Origin: Chloroflexota bacterium | Lineage (GTDB): Bacteria > Chloroflexota > Anaerolineae > Promineifilales > Promineifilaceae | Reading direction: 5' to 3' | Assembly (NCBI GenBank): GCA_008501785.1 | Contig: QQUD01001047.1 | Span: 1-7,872 of the forward strand | Length of the DNA: 7,872 nucleotides | Notes under the pieces: generated by a model | Told to the model about the DNA's origin: nothing | Database searches by the model: none | Seen by the model: the letters and a program-made list of their open reading frames with translations, nothing else | Shown: positions 1-6,200 of the stretch, piece by piece | Layout: each line of letters begins with the position of its first letter | Numbering within the stretch: the first letter of the stretch is position 1 | Position numbers and translations under genes: made by a program

Positions 1-185
1 CCAACTGCTTGCACGGTGTCAGCAACGGTGGCGTTGTCCTGGCCTTGGATGATGTAAACGGCCGTTTCCCCCCCACTACCATGCATTTGCACAGCAGAAA
101 AGGTAGAGATGGCCAATATAAACCCCATTAAAATGAGGAAATGGATAGGGAGAAGAACGTTTTGTTTCTTATATAGGTTTTTCAT
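1..185 (-). CDS. N-terminus of a secreted S8 peptidase-like paralogue (3' end outside window)
   Basis: Only the first 61 codons are visible; the gene runs off the left edge. The ATG at 185-183 is preceded by AGGAG with six bases between, so the start is well supported. The product begins MKNLYKKQNVLLPIHF, a short basic stretch, then a hydrophobic segment (about residues 10-29) ending ILAISTFSAVQ, as expected for a signal peptide. Next comes GGETAVYIIQGQDNATVADT, which matches the upstream 859-residue subtilase almost residue for residue (GGETAVYIIQGQNIATVSDA) and begins an I9-like protease propeptide. The DNA of positions 1-67 is also visibly similar to 2634-2698. It is therefore a tandem paralogue, 48 bp downstream of the first with no hairpin between, so probably co-transcribed. 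Whether it keeps a catalytic domain and repeat tail cannot be seen; an orphan propeptide protein is possible. Paralogy is seen directly; peptidase function is inferred. Confidence 0.85.
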   Translation of the reverse strand, partial: MKNLYKKQNVLLPIHFLILMGFILAISTFSAVQMHGSGGETAVYIIQGQDNATVADTVQAV

Positions 186-191
186 GATTGG

Positions 192-196
192 CTCCT
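192..196 (-). promoter_or_regulatory. Ribosome binding site of the downstream subtilase paralogue
   Basis: AGGAG on the minus strand, six bases before the ATG at 185. It has the same wording (TAGGAGC) and spacing as the site of the upstream peptidase gene, and it decides the start of the partial gene. Confidence 0.75.
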
Positions 197-233
197 ACGT
201 TACTTCTGATAATTTCTTACATATTGAATGTGA

Positions 234-2813
234 TTACTCTTGCGGTACCCAATTGTTTACAGCCATTTGAGCGTCGGACCAAGCATAGCCATCGGACCAG
301 GCAAAGCCGTCGCTCCAGGCATAGCCATCGGACCAGGCAAAGCCGTCGCTCCAGGCAAAGCCGTCGCTCCAGGCAAAGCCATCAGACCAGGCAAAGCCAT
401 CAGACCAGGCATAACCGTCGCTCCAGGCGTAGCCATCTAGTCCAATAATGTAGTAACTGCCATCTGCGGCTTGTTGAGCAAGGCCGCCGTAATGTTCGAT
501 GCCTGCCAAATCGTTGGCAATGTTCAATCCCTGATTGACACAACTGCTGGCCGTGCTGTGTACGGCGTCGTATGCATTGGCAACCCCAGCTCCCTGTTGA
601 AAAATTGAGTAGGCGAGGTTTCCTGTATCATCAACTGCGGGGTGGGCAGAGGCCATCAATCGGCACTTTACGTCATCAGGTGTGAGGGTGGGGTCGGCTT
701 GCAGAATGAGCGTGACGATACCGGTGGTAACGGCCGTTGCCTGTGAAGTCCCCGACATGGTGAAGTAGCTGGCATCCTGCTGAAATTCAGGATGGCTTTG
801 AGCAATGGTTGCATTCAATGGCATTAGCCCCAGCATGTGACCACCCGGTGCCACAATTTCTGGTTTGATAAACCCTTCCACAGTGGGTCCAGCGGAGGAG
901 AAAGACGCCAGCACATCGTCTGTGCCATCGGCTGGTGTGTAGTTATCAGACATGGCTCCTACGGTAATGATGTATGGAACATTGCCCGGTACACCAATCG
1001 TCATAGCATCAGGCCCTCTGTTCCCGGCCGCAGCGACGACGACAATGCCTGCTTGCCATGCTTGCATCACAGCTTGGTTTAGCGGATCGTCCCAATAGTA
1101 AGATTGGGGGGTGGCGCTGAATGACAGATTGACCACGCGAATGTTATGAACATCTTTGTTGGCTACGATCCAGTCAATGCCACGAATCACATCTAAATAG
1201 CTGCCCGCTCCATTTTCATCAAACGCTTGTACCGTCACCAGATTGGCATTAGGAGCAACACCGTGGAAATTACCTGCTTTCGTTTCCGTGCTGCTGGCAA
1301 TCATGCTGGTAACATGAATGCCGTGGCCACTGCCATCATTGTTGGTGTCAACTGTTTCTAGCTGATCGGTAATGGCATTGTAGAGAGCCAGCACGCGGGA
1401 TTGATCGTCACTCCCTTTATCTAGTGAAGGGTGAGACCAATAGCCCGTGTCGATTACAGCCACTGTTACATTACTGCCGTCGATGCCTGCATCGTGCAGT
1501 TGATCGGCATTAATCAGGGTAGGATAGTGGGTTTCTGGTGTGGTCATGTAGTCGATTTTTAAATTGTCTACGTACAGCTTATCAATGCTTTTCATATGGG
1601 TTGGGGCTGTCGTGAAGCGAATTGTTGTATTGGGGCTGATATATGCTGAAATATCGTAACTTGCAATTTGAAAACTATCGTCATTATTTGGCCCAGAAAA
1701 ATGGTCCAGCTCTGTCCAGGTTGTGCCATTTGTCGAGATTTCTAATTTGACATAATCTTCTACTCCGTCAAGCCCTTTCCGTCGATAGTAAAAAACGAGC
1801 TGTGCCGTAGTGGCTTCTGACAGATCGGCTGTGCGCTGAATAGAACGGTTCTTTTCTGTTAATGCTAAATCACGCTTGTTTTGACGAAGAAATATGTATC
1901 CGCTTGTTGCAGACCCATCATCGTTCCCTTCCACCCAGTCCCCGAGCCAATTGGTTGAGCCTTCATTGTTATCATAAGCCAGAGTCGTAAAGGTATCGGC
2001 TACGTTTTTGCTCACTTGAGTGGAGACAAAGTCGGTTGCATATTCAATCTGGACATCATCAAGATTAAATTTTGCATCGGTACTGAAGCTGGGCGAGTTG
2101 GTGAAGCGAATGATCGTATTGGCTGAACCATAGGCAGAAATGTCATAGCTAACAGCTGTGAACGCTGCATAGGAGGCTGGACCGCTGAACCTATCGAGTT
2201 GTGTCCATGTGGACCCGTCATCTGTGGAAATTTCAATGATGGTGTAATCGGATTCTAACCAGGTCTTATCAAGTTGATAAGCAAAGCTGAGGGTTGCTTG
2301 GCTTCCCTCAGGCAGGTAAACGGCGCGCATGATGCCCCGGTTTGCTCTTCTCATTTCGAGTTGTTGCTCATTTGGATTTACTTTCACTTTACCAGCGGAT
2401 GCGCCGCCAGTATCCTGAATTTCTGCCCAGTCGCTGGCCCAATTGACGGAGCCGTCATTATTGCTATATGCTTCGATTGTGAATTCATCCCGAACCGTAG
2501 CCATGTCTTGAGCCAACTCAACTTCTTGATTGGTACTGATGTGCATAGTTGCAGGTAAGGCAGAACGCTGGGCAGGTGTTAGTTCAGCCCCTACCGCATT
2601 AATGATGCCTAGCTTATGGGTGATCGTGCCGCCAACTGCCTGCACTGCATCTGATACGGTGGCAATGTTTTGTCCTTGGATAATGTAAACGGCCGTTTCA
2701 CCCCCATATCCGCTAATCTGCACAGTAGAAAAGGTGGAAATGGTTAAGATAAACGCCATTAAGAGTATGATAAATGGAAAACGGCCGTTTCGTTTCAAAT
2801 ATTGTTTATTCAT
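234..2813 (-). CDS. Secreted S8 subtilisin-like serine peptidase with duplicated jelly-roll domains and a GYAWSD repeat tail
   Basis: Complete 859-residue subtilase, longer than a simple subtilisin. Domains: basic n-region and hydrophobic segment 1-33 (signal peptide or anchor; no clear AxA site); I9-like propeptide about 41-101, normally a chaperone and inhibitor; two homologous beta-sandwich (MAM/CBM-like) domains at 111-258 and 275-422; S8 catalytic domain about 445-755; linker; nine six-residue repeats at 794-847; short tail ending in VPQE. The catalytic triad is Asp455 (VAVIDTG), His497 (GSGHGIHVTS) and Ser690 (SGTSQATA); the oxyanion Asn598 lies in AAAGNRG. All key residues are present, so it should be active, although HGTHVAG and GTSMAxP are altered at flanking positions. 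The expected role is extracellular proteolysis after export and propeptide removal; the substrate is unknown. No LPXTG motif or C-terminal membrane segment is visible. The ATG is supported by AGGAG at 2820-2824. A paralogue follows after 48 bp. Confidence 0.93.
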   Translation of the reverse strand: MNKQYLKRNGRFPFIILLMAFILTISTFSTVQISGYGGETAVYIIQGQNIATVSDAVQAVGGTITHKLGIINAVGAELTPAQRSALPATMHISTNQEVELAQDMATVRDEFTIEAYSNNDGSVNWASDWAEIQDTGGASAGKVKVNPNEQQLEMRRANRGIMRAVYLPEGSQATLSFAYQLDKTWLESDYTIIEISTDDGSTWTQLDRFSGPASYAAFTAVSYDISAYGSANTIIRFTNSPSFSTDAKFNLDDVQIEYATDFVSTQVSKNVADTFTTLAYDNNEGSTNWLGDWVEGNDDGSATSGYIFLRQNKRDLALTEKNRSIQRTADLSEATTAQLVFYYRRKGLDGVEDYVKLEISTNGTTWTELDHFSGPNNDDSFQIASYDISAYISPNTTIRFTTAPTHMKSIDKLYVDNLKIDYMTTPETHYPTLINADQLHDAGIDGSNVTVAVIDTGYWSHPSLDKGSDDQSRVLALYNAITDQLETVDTNNDGSGHGIHVTSMIASSTETKAGNFHGVAPNANLVTVQAFDENGAGSYLDVIRGIDWIVANKDVHNIRVVNLSFSATPQSYYWDDPLNQAVMQAWQAGIVVVAAAGNRGPDAMTIGVPGNVPYIITVGAMSDNYTPADGTDDVLASFSSAGPTVEGFIKPEIVAPGGHMLGLMPLNATIAQSHPEFQQDASYFTMSGTSQATAVTTGIVTLILQADPTLTPDDVKCRLMASAHPAVDDTGNLAYSIFQQGAGVANAYDAVHSTASSCVNQGLNIANDLAGIEHYGGLAQQAADGSYYIIGLDGYAWSDGYAWSDGFAWSDGFAWSDGFAWSDGFAWSDGYAWSDGFAWSDGYAWSDAQMAVNNWVPQE
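273..434 (-). repeat. Nine tandem 18-bp units encoding G[YF]AWSD in the peptidase C-terminus
   Basis: Nine uninterrupted in-frame units encode, in translation order, GYAWSD twice, GFAWSD four times, then GYAWSD, GFAWSD, GYAWSD. Only the aromatic at position 2 varies; G, A, W, S and D are invariant, while the DNA differs at several sites. Units 345-362 and 363-380 are identical, as are 291-308 and 327-344. The two-unit blocks 291-326 and 327-362 differ at one base, so expansion seems to have proceeded partly in 36-bp steps. Secreted subtilases of other bacteria, notably actinobacterial ones with SWSG-type tails, also carry short W/S-rich C-terminal repeats. The function here is unknown: surface attachment, a spacer, or a processed segment are all possible. 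Confidence 0.97.
1548..2483 (-). repeat. Internal duplication: two homologous jelly-roll (MAM/CBM-like) domains in the peptidase
   Basis: Residues 111-258 (2040-2483) and 275-422 (1548-1991) are two copies of one domain of equal length, 148 residues. Shared landmarks in order are NNDGSVNW / NNEGSTNW, SDWAE / GDWVE, EISTDDGSTWTQLDRFSGP / EISTNGTTWTELDHFSGP, SYDISAY in both, and TIIRFT / TIRFT, ending in DDVQIEY / DNLKIDY. The alternating hydrophobic pattern suits a beta-sandwich as in MAM or carbohydrate-binding modules. A role in substrate or surface binding is inferred; the specific family needs a profile search. Confidence 0.8.
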
Positions 2814-2819
2814 AATAAG

Positions 2820-2824
2820 CTCCT
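2820..2824 (-). promoter_or_regulatory. Ribosome binding site of the 859-residue subtilase
   Basis: AGGAG on the minus strand, six bases before the ATG at 2813. It fixes this start, and the encoded N-terminus matches the paralogue at the same point. Confidence 0.8.
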
Positions 2825-2840
2825 AAAAAACCCCGAAAAG

Positions 2841-2871
2841 ATGATAAAAAGTAGATTGATGTACCTCGCAA
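2841..2871 (-). promoter_or_regulatory. Possible sigma70-type promoter of the subtilase operon (weak)
   Basis: On the minus strand, TTGCGA (2871-2866) and TATCAT (2846-2841) are separated by 19 bases; the -10 has one mismatch to TATAAT. The -35 is poorer and the spacer is longer than the optimal 17. It sits between the upstream terminator and the RBS, where a promoter is needed, and would give a short leader of roughly 25 bases. This is consensus matching by eye only. Confidence 0.25.
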
Positions 2872-2950
2872 ACGGCTGATACACAAAAATCTGACAGCTA
2901 CAATTACGAAATCAATGTTTGTTTGAGAAAATAGTCCTGGCAATTTCCCG

Positions 2951-2991
2951 TAAAATAAAACGACCGGTGTCCTTTTGAACACCGGTCGTTT
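2951..2991 (-). terminator. Intrinsic terminator hairpin, minus strand
   Basis: Perfect 13-bp inverted repeat: arm 2958-2970 pairs with arm 2979-2991, with an 8-base loop (2971-2978). The stem includes ACCGGT/GTGT pairs and is stable. On the minus strand the stem is followed directly by TTTTATTTTA, the T-rich tail expected of a rho-independent terminator. On the plus strand the hairpin is followed only by TTTCGCTCTGGGG, so the minus orientation is favoured. It separates the giant regulator gene from the subtilase operon. Confidence 0.85.
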
Positions 2992-3075
2992 CGCTCTGGG
3001 GAAAAGCTCTGGTAATTAATTTTGAAAAGAATCTCATACAAACACATCAATTCGCCTGTCTTACAATACAATCTA

Positions 3076-3103
3076 TCTATACGTAAACTTAAATAACAGG
3101 CAA
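3076..3103 (-). promoter_or_regulatory. Possible promoter inside the intergenic region, upstream of the terminator (weak)
   Basis: On the minus strand, TTGCCT (3103-3098) and TATAGA (3081-3076) lie 16 bases apart, each with two mismatches to the sigma70 consensus. Transcription from here would meet the hairpin at 2991-2951 after roughly 100 bases, so the product would be a short RNA rather than the peptidase mRNA unless the terminator is read through. AT-rich DNA yields such matches by chance. Confidence 0.2.
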
Positions 3104-3242
3104 TACTTAACTATGACCCATTGTAAATTATTGGGGGTGGTTGGTACAGTAAAAAGAGTGTGGTTTGTGTGCGAGTTGCGTGCGAAAAGTGCGGAATTCG
3201 AGGCGTTTCTATTTTTTGTAATGACCGTGCCATTTTGAGTAG

Positions 3243-6200
3243 CTATTTGTCAACATTTGTTGCGTGGAGTGTTAGCTCTCTGAGGTAAATGTGGGCTTCC
3301 AGACGAGTGAAAATCTCTCGAGCAATTTGTAAAGCATTTGTTGCTTCAGTTTCTTGATTGCTGTGACGATAGATATGGTAAGCTTGCGCGGCAATATGAC
3401 CGGCCTCTAAATCATCAGACGCTTCTGTGATAACTTCACTTGCTTTCTCAATGTGAGAAATTGCCTGATCGATATTGTTGAGTGCAAGCGCACTTTTGGC
3501 AGCAATTCGCCAAGCTGCGGCTTCGTAACTGCGATTACCAACCTCTGCGGCCAGGATTGCCGCCTGTTGCGCGGTTGTTAGTGCATCTTCAACCTCTGAT
3601 CGTGCCAGCATAATTTCGGCTTGAATGCGGTTTGCTTCGGCCAGCACATCTTGTGCACCAATTTCAGTGGCCATAGTCAGGCTCTTGGTAATCGTTTCTT
3701 GAGACTCCTCAATTTTGTCTTGTTGCAGCAGCACATGTGCCAGCCCCGAAGATGAATTGGCGATGTGATAATTGATATTATACAACGTGGCGGTCTTTAC
3801 ACTTTCATGGAAATAGGGTTCTGCTAGGCCTGGCTTGCCTTGTCCTCGATAAGCACTGCCTAAATTGTTTTGCAGAATGGCAATCCCTTCGACGTCACCC
3901 ATTTCCTGCCGTAGCGCCAGACTGCGCTCAAAGAAGGAGATAGATTTGGCCCAATGTCCTACCACAAAAGCAAGAATGCCGAGATTGCTCAAGGTGTTTG
4001 CCACACCCCAGGAATATCCCATTTGCTCGCGCAAAACCATGGCGCGGGTGGTATGGTGGAATGCTTCGCGCCATTTGCTCAAATGATAATAGATGCCGCC
4101 TAACAGGTTTTCTGTGGCGGCCAACTCATTCAACCCATCAGCGGCCTGTGCATGGATCAAACTTTCATCACATGCCTTGAGCGCTTCGTCGAATTGCCCT
4201 TGGGCAAAGTGAACCCAGGCCATACCAATGAATGTGCGCGACGCTTCTAACTGCAATTGAGCATCATCTGGCTCGCCCAGCATCTCTTTGGCAATTTTGA
4301 AATAAGATCGGGCCATTTCTAGATCGCCCTGTTTGCGGGCTGTATGCCCTAACCGTCGGTACAAATCAGCCCGTTCTAGACGCTGCAATCGGCCGCTTTC
4401 AGCCAACGAGATGCCAGTCCGCAACGCTTGCAGTGAATCTGCATATTGGCCCATAAAGCAATAAACATCCCCCAATCCAACGGCAATTCGCCACTGCCAT
4501 TTGTCATTTGGCTGTGGCAAATCAGATAAAATGCGTGCTGCTTCTTGGAAATGCATTAAGGCTTCTGCTTCTGCAAACTGTGCGGCAGCTACTTCACCTG
4601 CTTGAATGAGATAGGGGAGTGCTTTGATAGGCTCATCGGCTTTCATGTAGTGATAGGCCAACTCCTTGGCAAAAGTCATGTCAGACGCTTTCTGTCGCAC
4701 CTCATATGTTTCCGCAACTTTGACATGCAATGTTTTGCGCTGAGTTTTGAGCATGGTATTGTAAACAACTGATTCGAAAAGGGCATGACTGAACTGCCAC
4801 TGATTGTTTTCGGCTGTTGCTTGCAGCATTAATCGTGAAACCAATCGCATGACGGCCATATTTGTGTCTGGTCGTTGGGTAATGGTTTGTAGTAAATCAT
4901 GATTAAACTCAAACCCAATGATTGATGCACATTGCAGAGTGAATTTTAGTTCTTCGGGCAGGGCATCCACGCGTGAACGAATCAATGTTTCTAATGAATT
5001 TGGGATAGGGATGGTTGCCAGGCCTTCTGCTGATGATAGCTGCCATTCACCATCTTTCTGCTGCACAAACTCTTTTTCGATGAACATGCGTACGAATTCT
5101 TCGATGAAGTAGGGGTTGCCTTCGCTGTGTTCGACAATAATGTGTTGCAGTTTTTCGGGGAGTTTTACGCCGGGAAGTAGGTCGTGCAGCAGCATCTGGC
5201 TTTGTTCGGGCAGCAGGCGGTCTAGCATCATCTGTAAGGTTTGTCCCGGTAAGAGGCTTTGTAAGCGCACCAACCGGTCGTTGGGGGAATCGCTGCCCTC
5301 GCGACGTTGGGCACAAACAAACATAATTGGGTCTGTTGTGACCATAGTGGCTACAAAAACGAGTAGTTCTGCGGAAACGGGGTCAATCCAATGTAAATCA
5401 TCAAGCAGCAGAATGAGTGGTTGCCGCCTGGCCTGGGAAATTAGCAGCCGTCGAATGGCAACAAACGTTTGCTGGCGGAGTTGCTCGGGTTCTAATTGTT
5501 TCAATCGTTGGCCAGCCGACCCTGTTGGTTGGATTCCGGCTAACATTTGCAAAAAAGGAAGGGATGCCTGGGCGTCCAGGTGCCAATTTTCGATGCCTTG
5601 TCCGATTTTGCGCTGTATTTGGTCAGGAGCGTTGGTTGGTTGCAGATTGAATAAATCTTGGAAGAGGTCGGCGAAGAGGGAAAAGGCGTGATTGACTCGT
5701 TGAGACGAGCAGCCACCTTTCCAGATGAGGGTGTCGGTGCGGTTAACGGCCGTTTTAAATTCCCTGATCAACCGACTTTTGCCAATGCCTGCTTCCCCTT
5801 CGATGATCACAATGCCGCCGATTTTTTGGTCGAGGTTGGTCGTTAAGTCGAGCATCGCTTGTAGGGAGGCATCTCGGCCAATAAAACGGGTTTGGATGCC
5901 AGCGAGACCACGCGCTGGGGCAGGTGCCTCGCGCTCATCGATGAATTGCCATAGGAGTAGGTTTCCCAAATCGTCGCGATCAATCAAGCTGTAGGTGAAG
6001 AGTCGTTCGGAGACAATGCGAACCGGATCTGTGACCCAGATAGTGTTGGGAGAAACGGCCGTTATCAACATCTGTGCCTGTTCAACCGGCTCACCAACAA
6101 CCAGCAGGTCGGGTCGTTGGCCATGAACCGCATCGCCAGCAACAACGGGACCTTGCGTAACCATCATTTGCACCGATAAAGAAAACGCTTCTTGAATTTC

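Larger units (their letters stand above)
2814..3242. other. 429-bp intergenic region between the giant regulator and the subtilase operon
   Basis: No convincing gene. It holds the RBS of the peptidase (2820-2824), a weak promoter-like pair in front of it, a strong hairpin terminator at 2951-2991, a second weak promoter-like pair at 3076-3103, and a short G-rich stretch (3133-3144) with three GTGCG copies (3169-3193). The terminator lies about 250 bp after the stop of the upstream gene, so either the mRNA has a long 3' untranslated region or a short separate transcript ends there. The only sizeable minus ORF (3111-3233, 40 codons) has no RBS. Confidence 0.7.

Noticed and set aside
273..434. 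CRISPR array or intergenic satellite
   Set aside because: Units are contiguous 18-mers without spacers, lie in frame, and code for a conserved hexapeptide continuous with the peptidase.
188..448. Plus-strand ORF rich in Ser, Arg and His (86 codons)
   Set aside because: It is the antisense reading of the 18-bp repeat array; its repetitive composition follows from the minus-strand GYAWSD coding repeats. The overlapping frame at 240-440 (GPGKAVAPG-like) is explained the same way.
3133..3144. G-quadruplex in the G-rich run
   Set aside because: Only two-tier G runs are available; too weak to claim from sequence alone.
3111..3233. 40-codon minus-strand ORF starting 10 bases after the giant gene's stop
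   Set aside because: No ribosome binding site, low-complexity product, and nothing recognisable; most likely 3' untranslated sequence.
5116..5691. 191-codon plus-strand ORF opposite the ATPase region
   Set aside because: It lies antisense to a well-supported ATPase domain with Walker motifs, and its product (Ser/Arg/Cys/Trp-rich) resembles no protein family.
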